NCBI RefSeq assembly: GCF_018143015.1
Contig: NC_054743.1
Span: forward strand, 29,161,434-29,225,433
Source: Lytechinus variegatus
Lineage: Eukaryota > Echinodermata > Echinoidea > Temnopleuroida > Toxopneustidae
Length of the DNA: 64,000 nt
Direction: 5' to 3'
In this document: positions 1 through 11,015 of the stretch, one piece after another
How the letters are laid out: each line of letters begins with the position of its first letter
Numbering within the stretch: position 1 is the stretch's first letter
Notes under the pieces: generated by a model
The model's database searches: none
What the model saw: only the letters and a program-made list of their open reading frames with translations
What the model was told of the DNA's origin: nothing
Position numbers and translations under genes: made by a program

Positions 1-1550
1 CTCTGATGGGGATAGGCTTTTATTTGCAAGCATGTCTTTATATGTAGCTGTTAAAGCAAAGCCTATTCTTTTTCTCTCCAAGTGTTTTAAAGGGTGAAAA
101 ACGGCAGAAAAATAATCAGAAATGACTTTCTGCCTCAATGGGGGCTCCAAAGTTGTGATTTTTTCAATAAATAGGCAAAATAATGCAAAAGGGATGGGTG
201 ATTTCGACAGCCTCCTGGAGGGGGTAGGCTTTTATTTGCCTGCACTTCTCTATATGTGGCTGATAAAGCAAAAACCTATTATTTCCTCCCTAAGTGGTTT
301 CAAGGCATTAAAAGTGGCAGAACTATATATCGGGAACGCCTTTTTGCCTAAATGGGGGCTCCAAAATGGTGAATTTCAAGGGAGAGGATGGGGGTAATTT
401 CGACAGTCTCCTGAAGGAAGTAGGCTTTTATTTGCCTGCACCTCTTTTTATGTGGCTGATAAAGCAAAAACCTCTTCTTTCCTCCCTAAGTGGTTTCAAT
501 GCAGTAAAAGTGGCAGGGCTATATATCAGAAACGCCTTTTTGCCTAAATGGGGGCTTTAAAATGGTGAATTCTTCAATAAATATGCTATAATGCAAAATG
601 GATGGGTTAATTTCAACAACTTCCCGGAGGGGGTAGGCTTTTCTTTGCAAGCACTTGTGTATTTGTATCTGATAGACCAAAGCCTACTCTATCCTCTCCA
701 AGTCATTGCAAGAAAACGAAATTGGCTGTACTATATAGTAGAAACGCACTTTTGCCTCAATGGGCGATTCAAAATGGTGTAATTTCCAATAAATAGGTAA
801 TATACATAATAGAGGGGGGGGTTGACTTATCAGCCCGTGAGAGGGATAGGTTTCGATGTGCCAGCGCTTCCTAATAATATGTAGCTGATAGAGCAAAGCC
901 TACGCTTTTCTCTCTAAGTAATTACAAGAAAATAAAATTGGCTGTATGATATAGAAACGCCCCTTAATATGCCTCAATGGGTGATCCAAAATGTTGAAAT
1001 TTTCAATAAATATGCAATATACATGATATAGAGGAGGGGGTGACTTAGACAGCCCCTTAGAGGGCTAGGGTTCGATGTGCTAGCGCTTATTTATGTAGCT
1101 GGTAGAACACACTACTTTCTCAAAGCAATGAAATACTATAATGCACAAACGCTTTTTTTGCCTCAATGTTGGGTCCAAAATGGTGAATTTCCAAATAACT
1201 TGGCAATAAGCAAAAAAAGGGGGGCTGACCCTCCCCCCCCCCCCCGAGAGGGGTTGGCTTCGATGTACGTGTCACTACTTTCGATGTAGCTACAAAGCTT
1301 AATACTCTTTTTCCTCTCCAAGTGGTTTCAAAGTAATTAAAGTGGCTGTACTGTATAGCAAAAATGCTTTTTGCCTCAATGGGTGAACATAGGCAATATA
1401 CAACAACATAATATAGCCAAAGGGGGGGGGGAGGCTTCAACTTCCCCACCCCATGAGAGTGTTAGGCCTTGATGTGCCAACATTTTGTTTTATGTAGCTG
1501 ATAGAGAAAAGCCTACTCTTAACTATCCAAGTGACTAACGAGCGGAGATA
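1..1550. repeat. Tandem satellite, about 8 units of 186-222 bp
   Basis: Units restart near positions 9, 221, 416, 631, 840, 1062, 1250 and 1456. Each carries a TAGGCTTTTATTTGC-like or TAGG.TTCGATGTGCC-like segment, then a GTAGCTGATA.AGCAAAGCCTA segment, a CTCTCCAAGTG segment and a GCCTCAATGGG..CCAAAATGGTG segment. The first four units resemble each other more than the later ones, which have diverged and gained G or C runs. Short open frames here are repeat by-products that share the same repeated peptide. The array runs off the left edge of the window. Confidence 0.8.
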
Positions 1551-2156
1551 ATTTGATTTCATTTTAACTACAGTATACATTATACATATTATACATGTTA
1601 TACATATTAGTCTATGGAAATGCATACAAAAAGCGACATTTCTGAAATTGAAGTTTTCAAGTTTGATACCTTATAAATTTGCTAAGAAGAATGATACAGA
1701 GTTGAAATTTCATCCACATAATAATAGTATATCAATAAAGTTTTCTGGAACATTTCAAGGTCATTGATTCATTTTTCTTAGAATTATGTAAAATCATGTA
1801 TTTGCAAAATTTTCAATTTTTGGGAAAAAATGACAAAAAATGCACTTTTCTACTTAAAATCTCAGCCATATGACCTACTTATCCCCTATAAATGGTACCA
1901 AATTGTAGGAAATTTATTTGTCTTTCATATGACACTAATTTTGTGGCAATTGAATGCTTATGTCAAAATCTATGTATGAAAATTCAAATGTTCTGAAAAT
2001 TTGGCGGCCATTTTGAAAAAAGCGCCCTCACGGGTTAATTTTCAGGATACAGCCTGGTTACCTCATATATTCATATTCAGCGTAAAAAACTGGTCTAGAA
2101 GCACTATATGAAAATTTCTCCTTTTCCGTGTGGCACCTTGCTCAATTATAACCCGG
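1551..2156. other. AT-rich non-coding stretch
   Basis: No coding frame, RNA gene or recognisable repeat boundary was seen. A phrase around TTTGGCGGCCATTTTG (about 2002-2018) has the look of dispersed repeat DNA, but no second copy was found in the window. Confidence 0.4.
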
Positions 2157-3197
2157 ACTAACTTGTCTTGACCGTGCATGGTGTTTCTTCCTACATGTAT
2201 AAAATGCAGAACCCTCCCTTAAGAGGGTCCTGCATTTTATACTCGTTAGGCCTCCCTTAAGGCCTAACAAGTTGGCAGTAATAGTCAAATATGACTGGTC
2301 GCCATTAATTTTCAACAAACAACATAATTTGCAACTGACTTGAAAATTACAACTCTAATGATTAGAGTTCTAATATTTCCACTAAAAAAGTATGTGCTTA
2401 CAACAATGAAGAGCAAAAATTAAATCAACCATTCCTTCATTCTTAATACTTTACCTTTTGCCAATACGATAGAGAGGAACCAAGACTTCAGTCTCTGTGT
2501 ACATATCCTGGGAGGTCTAAAAAAATAATATGTCTGGCTCTGAACGATCTCGTTACATAAAATGGGATGCTGAAAATGTCAGTATTCTATTTCCCAAAAC
2601 AGACGTTTCTGTCAACAACACTAATAATAATACTAAAATCTTCTAAATAGATATATTATTAATTCATAGTTTCAGTCAATGCCATGACTGTGATGCAAGA
2701 CGACGAAAATCTTATAAATCTGATTATTAAACGCATTGATGGAAAACACAATATTGAAGAAAATGCACGAAATGAGAATTGTTTTTCACAGGGATAGGTG
2801 TCGTTTCACAAGGCTGTCCGGGTGAAGTTACACCAACCTTAAGCTCAACTGGCTACAATCTCTTTGGCGTAAAATCAGATTCTCAATCCTTGTGATTTCC
2901 ATCAGCCGAGTTGAAATCCAGTCTTGTATTATCAAAAACGTACATTTTCATCTGAATGGAAAATCCATTATTTTCCCATTTTAATTAGCATTCAGAAAAT
3001 AACTCTCGTGCTAAAAAAGAAAATTGGCAGTTTCTGATTGAACACAAGAAAGGGTCAGAAGTTGTGCTTCAATTATAAACAGGAAACAGCTACATGAAAT
3101 GGCACCCAAATGCTACATACTCTTCAAAGTGGCCACAAGTTGGAAATACTATTTCCCTATGCATATCTGAGCATGTATATTGCGGAAGGAAATCTTA
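2157..3197. repeat. Dispersed ~1 kb repeat, copy 1
   Basis: This stretch is collinear with 18763-19681 in the same orientation. Shared landmarks include ACTTGTCTTGACCG, AATGATTAGAGTTC, CCAAGACTTCAGTCTCTG, ACGACG.AAATCTTA and TGCATATCTGAGC, with small indels and scattered substitutions between copies. Copy 1 has about 80 bp that copy 2 lacks; this extra part completes one hairpin and contains a second (2198-2268). No open frame is conserved between copies, so it looks like non-coding mobile or duplicated DNA. Confidence 0.75.
2198..2268. repeat. Two adjacent hairpins
   Basis: Arms 2198-2216 and 2223-2241 pair over 19 positions with one non-Watson-Crick position and a CCTTAA loop. Immediately downstream, GTTAGGCC (2245-2252) pairs with GGCCTAAC (2261-2268) across a TCCCTTAA spacer. 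Both loops contain CCTTAA. Confidence 0.75.
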
Positions 3198-3304
3198 AAA
3201 CCATAAAAACTTAGGGGGTTATCTTGCACATTTAGGAAAACTCGTGTAGGGGGTGGATGGAAAAAATTTGGTCACGCATATGTTCAGCAATAAATATAAC
3301 TGCC

Positions 3305-3400
3305 CCCGGGGAGGTAATAATGGTAGAGGTAAAAAATGACGGAGTTACAACTGGCAGAGGTAAAGATGGCAGAGGCAAAAATAACAGAGGTAAGGATCAT
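3305..3400. repeat. Short minisatellite, left partner of an inverted pair
   Basis: About six imperfect copies of a GGCAGAGGTAAAAAT-type 15-bp unit. The same units occur inverted at 5025-5115. The short open frame across it (3257-3463) is a product of the repeat. Confidence 0.6.
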
Positions 3401-4317
3401 GACATGCTACATCAACAAGGAAAATACAGAGCCTTTCCAGGTAATATCAGTCATAATCATTAACCTTGAATGGACTCCTATCGTTGAAATTAGTATTATG
3501 AACTGATTAGATATCACTTGGATTTTTTTGTCATCATCTTAGGTCAATACTATATCGTTGATATGATTGAACTAAAACATTTTCATACCAAAATGATTTC
3601 AATTAGTGAGTGATGAAAGGATTTATCTTGGCCAGTTCGTATAGTAGAACAGCACTTCTTCCAATGCATACCCAACAAATTTTATTATAAACACCAATGT
3701 GCACTACCATTAACACGCTGAAATAGACAAAATCGGTATTTTTTCGAACCACTTGCATAACTTGGATGACAGAAAAAATACAAAACGTTCTGTAATAAAC
3801 ACTGTTAAAAAAACCCTGATTTTACAGAAAAATAAAAAAAGATTTTGCAGAAAGCAATACCAGAATCCTTCTTTAAATTCATGAAACAGGAATTTTTCTG
3901 CAATTTAACAGAACAGGTCTGTTAGAAAAAGGGGAAAAGAGTGTTTTATTTAAGGAAATTTGTAAGATTACACACACCAAATACCAATTTCCTGTAAGAT
4001 TACGCAATCTGGTAAGATTACAGGTGTTCTCGAGACTCTGCTGCAGGAACTTCTTCTAACAGTGAAGGTAATTATTCATATTCCAACATCATAATGGATC
4101 CGAAAAGAATTGATATGATAAGTATATACTTTAATCTAAATGATATAACTATTATTAATGTTAAGGTTTCAGAGCAATATCTCATTGCACCTAGTCCAAG
4201 AGAATGTCAGGTTTCTTAACTAGTTTCTATGATAACTGCTACCTTATGAATTTGAAATGTGTAGCGAATCAGAGCTTTAAATTTATGGGCGTTTCTACCA
4301 TTCTATCGACGTATTTT

Positions 4318-4745
4318 GAAGGGGAAATTCACCCTGACAAAATGGTTTACTGTGAAAATAACAGAAAATGAAGTGATCTGTGACGTCATATACGAGCAGC
4401 TGCAGCTCCGTATTTTATGCACCAAAATGTATACTTATCACTTTTTTAATCAGTGGTTCGTGATTGCTGAAAAAAAAATGATTTCAGGAGCGGATGTGAA
4501 ATGATATGTTAATATACTTAACTTGGTATATATAAAAAAACTTTTTTTTTAAAGAAAATGACATTTCATCTTTATTACACCATGTATGGGGAAAATTGCT
4601 CGGAAAAGACGTCACGATTGAAATATAAATTTCCAATAGCTTTTTTAAATCTTTGATGGATTCCCTAAAACCCCCACCAATATCATTTTAATTATTTTCT
4701 GTTATTTTTACAATAAACTTTATGTCAGGGTGAATTTCCCCTTTA
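4318..4745. mobile_element. MITE with ~22-bp terminal inverted repeats
   Basis: The left end reads AAGGGGAAATTCACCCTGAC and the right end is its reverse complement (GTCAGGGTGAATTTCCCCTT), followed by TAA. Similarity continues inward (TTACTGTGAAAATAACAG against CTGTTATTTTTACAATAAA). A related element with the same end motif lies at 23641-24143, where the boundaries fall on TTAA. No transposase frame is present, so it is a non-autonomous DNA transposon of the class that targets TTAA (inferred). Confidence 0.75.
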
Positions 4746-5024
4746 ATAATTTAAGTATTATACTTGCATGGGATCCAAAGTGTGCTTCAAATTTGAATAT
4801 TATAAAAGTGAACTGACTTGAGAAGGCCGTGCATGTAAATCCAGGAAAAAATACCAACACAAATGCTATCAATTTGGTACAGAAGATCTGAAGTATGATT
4901 TAAAAATGTTACTCTTTCCATATAGTCCAACATAATAATTCTTATTTCTTCTCAGAACCCTTCTTATTTAATTTACTGTACATGGAGGGTTTTTTGGATT
5001 TTTGGGCATGGGGGTTTAAGACTG

Positions 5025-5115
5025 GCAATTTATACCTCTGTCATTTCTACCTCAGCCATTTTTACCTCTGCCATTTCGCGACCTCTACCATTTTTACCAC
5101 TGTGACTGCAACCAG
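5025..5115. repeat. Short minisatellite, right partner of an inverted pair
   Basis: Inverted copies of the unit at 3305-3400, here read as ATTTTTACCTCTGCC and variants. The 1.6 kb between the pair includes the MITE at 4318-4745. Confidence 0.6.
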
Positions 5116-5817
5116 GTTTGCATGTGGTCTTGGTTAGAGCGAAAAAAATGCTGAATACCCCCCCCCTTTCATGTTTTTAGCGGTTAAAGGATTTTGGATG
5201 AACTACCAAATGATAAAGGTGTGGATGATGTAATTATTAAGACTTATTTTGGCGATTTTTTTTATATCTCATTTTCAACACATGAGTCTATAGGGAAATA
5301 GTTAGTGGCGTGTGCCCTGACACCACTAAAATGATTATTATAGCATGTAGGCTGCATGTGGGGGGGGGGTGTGCACGTGCACACTTCCTCTGAGGCAATG
5401 GAGTAAAAACGAAATATGCGTCCCTTCTTCTGCTTTCAAAAGCTATCTTTCCACACACTTGAGGTCCACCTCCACAAGATACACAACTTTTAGTTCTACC
5501 TCCCCAGGATCTCCGTGCTCAAACCAAGTTCATGTCATTTCAGCAGATTGATTGTACTTTAAAAGAAAGCAAGTCGTCTATGTTCTAACACGCATTATCT
5601 TGCCCATACTCCACCTCTATTTAAAAAAAATCTACTATAAAAATAAAGGCAGCACTCTTTATGTTTCGATATATGAATAATATGTTGCCAGTTATATTCA
5701 ATGATAATTATCTTACGGTTGATAAAAACAGAGTGTTGATACAAGACAGAGAAAAACATATATGTGCCATATTCACGATTAAAATGCGACAAAAGGGCTC
5801 AATTTTGGAAGTCTTGA
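5116..5817. other. Non-coding interval
   Basis: A 60-codon frame at 5369-5551 has no recognisable domain and no splice context. A G run lies at about 5359-5369. No gene is supported here. Confidence 0.4.
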
Positions 5818-6176
5818 CCTACTACTTAAAAGAATGACCACCCTTTCCTCATTTAAAGCTAAATTTAAAAGCATCTTCTTGCCACATATAAGTGATTCCT
5901 TTAAACTGAACCAAAACTAAACAAATACAGTTATATGATATATATTATTTTATCTTGTATTGTCATGTAGTGTAAATATTGTAACTTGTTTCATGTATTA
6001 TTTCAATTGCTATTTCCTATGTATTTTAGTCCTACTGTAAGTTATTTACTGTATTTGTATCCCCCCTGCTTTTCAAGCCTCTGGCTTTCCTATAGGGTGT
6101 TTGATCCTCACATTTTACAATGTATATATCTACTCATGCGATTTTTACCTAATAAATGAATTGAATTGGATTGAAT
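5818..6176 (+). mobile_element. 5'-truncated LINE: C-terminal codons, 3' UTR and tail
   Basis: From about 5820 the + strand reads a short C-terminal peptide of the kind that ends CR1/Jockey-type LINE reverse transcriptases (…SSFKAKFKSIFLPH…, stop near 5920). An AT-rich 3' UTR follows, containing CCTCTGGCTTTCCTATAGGG, and the element ends in a GAATTGAATTGGATTGAAT tail. The peptide resembles the LINE end encoded on the other strand near 61330-61470. Everything upstream is missing. Confidence 0.6.
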
Positions 6177-6601
6177 CAAAACTGTGCCCTATTGTTAATC
6201 CAAAATTCTTATATACGTCACTGAATCCTTTGTCATCCGCAATTATGTGCATGTATCAAGATGTTATCAAATCTTCATTATCCCCCCCCCCCTCGATTTT
6301 TGTTAAATCGTAAGCCAACACTATTACGTTTAGCGATTGGAATTACGTAAGCTCATTAATCAAACAGTGTACTATGTAAATAATAGAACCACATGCACTC
6401 TGAGAACACTGCTGTCGAACTATATCATTTATATTGTACGTTCTATGAGCGTAAATCGGTTTCTATGTTATAATAAGGAGGCGAGGTAATTATGTGAGGT
6501 TCGATCGATCGGCTAGTCATTCAAGATTTCAGCAGTTTCAGTAAGTCATCACAAGATCAAAATTTAAAAAAATTGGGCTAATGGCCGATACTCTTATTAA
6601 G

Positions 6602-9600
6602 ATGGATGTGAATATATCTCGCGTTATTTATACAACTCTATCTGGAATCTATCTTGTCTTTTTTGTATCATCACCCTGTGCTTCCGGTAGCAATGTCTTG
6701 ATATCTTCCATGTACGGAGAAGGGAGTCACTTCTTCCTCGGGGGCAGCCATCGGTGAAGGTCTCGTCCAGCGAGGTCACAACGCAACACTCCTCATCAGC
6801 AGGGCATTCAAACACCATACAAGGAACCCCAAGTACTCTAATCTGTCTTTCGAAGTCTTCGATCATCACAAACGGTCCGTCCAAGAGATTCGAGATTTCT
6901 GGAAGGAGTTCGGAGCCCTTTCGTTGGGGAAAAGCAACGACGGTCTCATCAAGTCCGTCTTCTTCTTGATCGAGTCGATGGCAGACGACTGTGAAGACAT
7001 CCTCCTCGACGTCGAGCTCATGAAGCGTCTGGAAGTCGTAGACGCCGTCGTCGTTGATATGACTTGGTTGTGTGGTGTGATGATCCGGGCGGCGCTGGAA
7101 CGCAACCTGAACTACAGCAAGAGGATAGCCCTTGTGACCCTGACGCCAATCACCCCTCAGGCCATGGCGTTGTTCTCTTACGGTTCGCCGTACAACCCGG
7201 CATATCAGCCAGAACTCAACACAGGCTTCACCAACAGGATGAGTTTCTTCCAGCGGACGGCCAACCTTCTACAATCCGTTGTCTATGCTTTGCTTGGTGG
7301 GGGAGTGGCCATACCAGCCTATGTACGCGTAGGGAAAAATACAGGGCTTGAGAATGTCATTAACTACAAGATGTCTCTTTATCATGAACTTGCTGATTTG
7401 CATCTCCAGAACTTTGACTTCGTCATGGAGTTCCCTTTCCCGATTGTGCCAAACGTGATTCCTGTCGGCGGTGGGCTGACAGCATGGCCACCCGCAGAAC
7501 TTGACAAGGTGTGTATAGTATTGGGTATAGGCCATGGGTTTTGACTTTCTGGTTGTAGGGTTTTGTTCATCCAGCCATCCCTCTAGCGTAATTTATCGTG
7601 TAAATCTTAATATTTACAAACGAATATGATCGATTTCAACAGTAAATCTTGCTGAAGCAGTATAGAGCAAGTGAAGTATTAAGAATGGAAAATTAGATAC
7701 ATAATTCTGGTAGTAGGAGATTTAATCAAATTCATTTCGGCTCACATTGAATTGCATTTATTATGCGACAGTAGGCCTACTTAAAATGGTGTCTCATGGA
7801 GACTTAAATTCATCCCGGTAATAATAATATAGGATGCAACCAAATCCGTTGAGTTAACGTTTGCATATCTATATGGTTTTCATATCTCTCAAAATCGACC
7901 TGTACATGATTGTAGTTCGCGGTTTCAATGATTGATATATGAACGTTTCTTCTCAAAATTCTTATCCTTTTATCATTACCGATTTTTCATCTTCAGGAGC
8001 TGGAAGATTTCATGGAGAGCTCAGGCGACCATGGTGTTATTTTGTTCACTCTCGGCACGTACTTCGGAGAGATCACGATCGTTCAACCGGGATTTGCCGA
8101 AGAGTTTGCCGAAGCTTTCCAAAGATTGCCGCAGAAGGTGATATGGCAAGTGAAGGATCCGATCGGTGAACTCAAAGTTCCTTCCAATGTGAAGGTCATG
8201 CCATGGGTTCCTCAGAATGATCTTCTTGGTGGGTGTGAAATGGTAGTCTGTCGTGTTTAATGGTGACGATTGTTGCTTGAAGTTGGCGCATATTACACTT
8301 GTGCTGAATATGATTTATTAATACCAATATTTGGAATCTTGGAATCACTGACGTAAGTGTTAGGACAAGAATAAACGCTGTATATATGGCCAATTATGCA
8401 GATTTTGATCCCCCCCCCCCCCCGATGATGATGTAAGTCACTAGGTGGTTCGTTACTCTTTTTTGCTTTATTGCTATTAATTTTTTGTGTTTGGGCATCC
8501 CTGGCAACTCTCATTTGAAAAAAAACAACAAAAGCAAGTCAATAAAACAAAACGAGCCCTGAATATTGACCAAACTTTTTGTTCACGTTTAGAACAGAAT
8601 TAATGAACCAGAAAATAGGGCGAAAATCAACCTTTATTCCATATGCATTAACCTCTCATACACTTATCTTAAACACTCTTTAGACTTGTTTGAGTATAGT
8701 AATACAGTTAATTTTAGCAGATGATATATTCAGTATCATCTCTTATCGTCTTCTTATATCTCTTCTGGTCGTCACAGGCCATCCTAAGACACGAGTGTTT
8801 CTCTATCAAGGAGGCAACAACGGCTTCCAAGAAGCCTGTTACCACGGCGTCCCCGTGGTCGTCGTCCCGCTTCATGGGGATCAGTTCGACGTAGCAGCCA
8901 GAGTCGAAGCGCGAGGGATGGGCAGAAAGATAGACAAAATGGCTGCCAGTGCGGACGTAATCTACAACGCCTTACATGACGTCATCAGCAATCCAAAGTA
9001 AGTTCTTATTCAAATTAAGAGTAGAATCTCTAAATTAGCAGAAAGATCAGGTAAACATTATTTAAAGGGGTACTCCTGGCTGAAATGATATGATTTGAAC
9101 AGATGAATAAAAATCCTATAACACAAAAAAAGGAAACGTTGGAATGTATAACATGCAGCAGCCCATCCGATGAATATTCATGTCAATAACTTTTTCTCTT
9201 CATATATTGATCCAATTTTGCTTGGTGATTTATATTCTTTTCAGTTAGATATTATTTTTAAACTCGGAGTACCACTCAGTGCACACTAAGAAATAAAGGT
9301 TCAAAATTGAACCCCGAAAGGTTGATGCAAAATTAGCACAAATGTGGGTTAAAGTCGGGAAACCAGGTGTGGCTTGTGGTTCTTTGTTTTTATATACAAA
9401 ACAAGAAATAATCTGTAAAATATTTTCCTCCCTTTTTTATCATAAAGGTACACAGAAGTGGCTAAAACGGTTTCTGCCATCATTAAAGAAAGGCCAATGC
9501 AGGCAAGAGAACGAGCTGCATTCTGGATAGAGCATGTGATCAAATATGGCGGGCAGTATCTCAAATCATCTGCAATGGAACTCTCTGTAATAGAGTATTT

Positions 9601-9721
9601 TATGCTGGATGTGATGGCGTTTCTTCTGCTGATAGTGGCAGTGATTGTGTTTGTGGTTGTATTTGGAGTTAGATTATGTTGGAGGATGGTCTGCGGGATA
9701 AGGAAAACAAAATTAGACTGA
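6602..9721 (+). CDS. UDP-glucuronosyltransferase-like gene (frame break in exon 1)
   Basis: Family GT1 membrane enzyme that transfers a sugar from a UDP-sugar, usually glucuronate, to small lipophilic acceptors in the ER lumen. Exons: 6602-7508, 7997-8228, 8778-8997 and 9448-9721, all with GT-AG introns and matching phases (0, 1, 2). The ATG at 6602 opens a hydrophobic signal peptide of about 30 residues, then a segment with GEGSHFF holding the usual catalytic-histidine context (H43). At G-run 6740-6744 the frame shifts by one base; homology resumes at once (AAIGEGLVQRGHN). Exon 2 carries the FTLGTY and WVPQNDLLG segments. Exon 3 carries the UGT signature (FLYQGGNNGFQEA … PLHGDQ). Exon 4 has a transmembrane helix and a cytosolic tail ending KTKLD, a dilysine ER-retrieval pattern. 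With the extra base discounted the length is about 543 codons, normal for the family. The signature has YQ where TH is commonest. It could be a recent pseudogene, a polymorphism or an assembly error. Confidence 0.9.
9275..9345. mobile_element. MITE fragment in UGT intron 3
   Basis: The sequence from GCACACTAAGAAATAAAGG through GTTGATGCAAAATTAGCAC matches the start of the repeat at 58106-58330 with a few substitutions, so the same family sits in both places. Confidence 0.6.
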
Positions 9722-9799
9722 CATAATAACTATAGTATTACCACGCAGACACAGTGTTGTTACGGGGGCAGCACCACTGTTTTCAACATGTTTTCTTAA

Positions 9800-10220
9800 T
9801 GAAACATACAGGGTACAAAATAATGATGCAGGTGTAGAAAGCAGAAAATCATTTGGATATTCACTTTATTCAGCTTTTAACTTTTAAATGGTCTTCAGAA
9901 TTCACAAATACTCAGCTCTCAGACAAACTACATGTACATGTACAAGGTTGAAGAGCATGAAGAGTCAACTGCCAGGTTTCTTAGCATGGTAAAAATGTTG
10001 TCTACTCTCTCAAAAATACATGTATCAATGGTCCTGTTCATGCAGGACACACCCTAGCAACCAAACCAAAAATTGTTTCTATTCATTCTAAGCACCTTGC
10101 CTACAAGGTGCAGGCATACAGGTGCAGGCATACAATACAGGCTGACCTGTAACTTTCCATCATTCACTTCAGGCTCTATTTCCAAGAGTTATGCCTGCAC
10201 CTGTTATTCATATCACTACA
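9800..10220 (-). repeat. 3' LTR of the Ty3/gypsy element
   Basis: 421 bp, TG at one end and CA at the other. It contains an internal direct duplication (CAGGTGCAGGCATACA-like) and a TGTACATGTACA palindrome. It is identical to the other LTR except at 10014. Confidence 0.97.
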
Positions 10221-10233
10221 ATTCTCCCCTACT
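10221..10233 (-). promoter_or_regulatory. Polypurine tract
   Basis: On the - strand AGTAGGGGAGAAT directly abuts the first base of the 3' LTR. This is the position and composition expected for the plus-strand primer of reverse transcription. Confidence 0.75.
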
Positions 10234-10775
10234 TTATAATAATCTCCTCCTGGAGATTACAAGAAATATGATTCATAATAATCTACAATATTTAATAGTA
10301 CATGCACTTTCAATATTGTAGCATGGTTTGATTATTTTTCACAGGTATTATGACCTCTTTTTTTGGTAAAATTAGAAAAGTAATCTATTAATCTATAAAT
10401 GTTTGGAATAGTGAAAAACTGAGTGACATTTTTTTCCTTCTTTTTTTTCAACTTTACAAAGCTTCAACTTCAAATATAGACACTGCTTCCTATAACTTCA
10501 AAATGGAATAATGGTGAAGTCAAACATGCAAACAAATAATGTTGATCAATAAATTTCAGGAATTTTTTCTTCTCTTATTTTTTTTTGATAATTACAAATT
10601 GATATGCATTTTTTTTCTTCAATGTACATACTGGCACATGGTTGCATGGGAATAAAGTCACCATTTTCACATTCTATTTCCAATCAAACATTTATAAAAA
10701 AATAATCAAATACATAAATTACCTATCTCAAAACAATTGAAATGCAGGTAAAGTTTTGTATGTCTTTAGCACATT

Positions 10776-11015
10776 TCAAATGCTAGACTTTGGAAGTCTA
10801 AATGGATTCTGATGTTTACCCCGTGTGACTCGTGTACTTCTACGGAGCACAGGGGCAACAGGCGACTGAATTACAGGCATGGGGGCAGTGGAAGGAATCT
10901 CCCCTACATTGACAACACTTGGATCTTCAATCCCTTGTTTACACCCCCTAATTAACACTTCATCTGTGTCTGACTCTGAATCATCTGATTGATCAAAGTT
11001 TTGGGAAAAATGCGT
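10776..11015 (-). CDS. pol: C-terminal tail of the retrotransposon pol polyprotein
   Basis: This frame is back in register with the protease-RT frame rather than with the integrase-core frame. It reads an acidic stretch (DQSDDSESDTDE), then a basic RRSTRVTRGKHQNPFRLPKS segment, the kind of tail common at the C-terminus of gypsy pol polyproteins, and ends at 10776. The integrase-core frame stops at 10993, just after a run of five T on the - strand near 11010. A one-base length change in that run would account for the switch. Confidence 0.65.
   Translation of the reverse strand, partial: THFSQNFDQSDDSESDTDEVLIRGCKQGIEDPSVVNVGEIPSTAPMPVIQSPVAPVLRRSTRVTRGKHQNPFRLPKSSI

Noticed and set aside
1-1550. 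CRISPR-like array
   Set aside because: Units are about 200 bp and diverged, with no short identical repeats and unique spacers, and the DNA is eukaryotic.
3257-3463. Glycine/arginine-rich (RGK) peptide
   Set aside because: Produced by the 15-bp minisatellite; no splice or start context.
5369-5551. 60-codon serine/threonine-rich frame
   Set aside because: No domain, no splice context, and surrounded by repeats.
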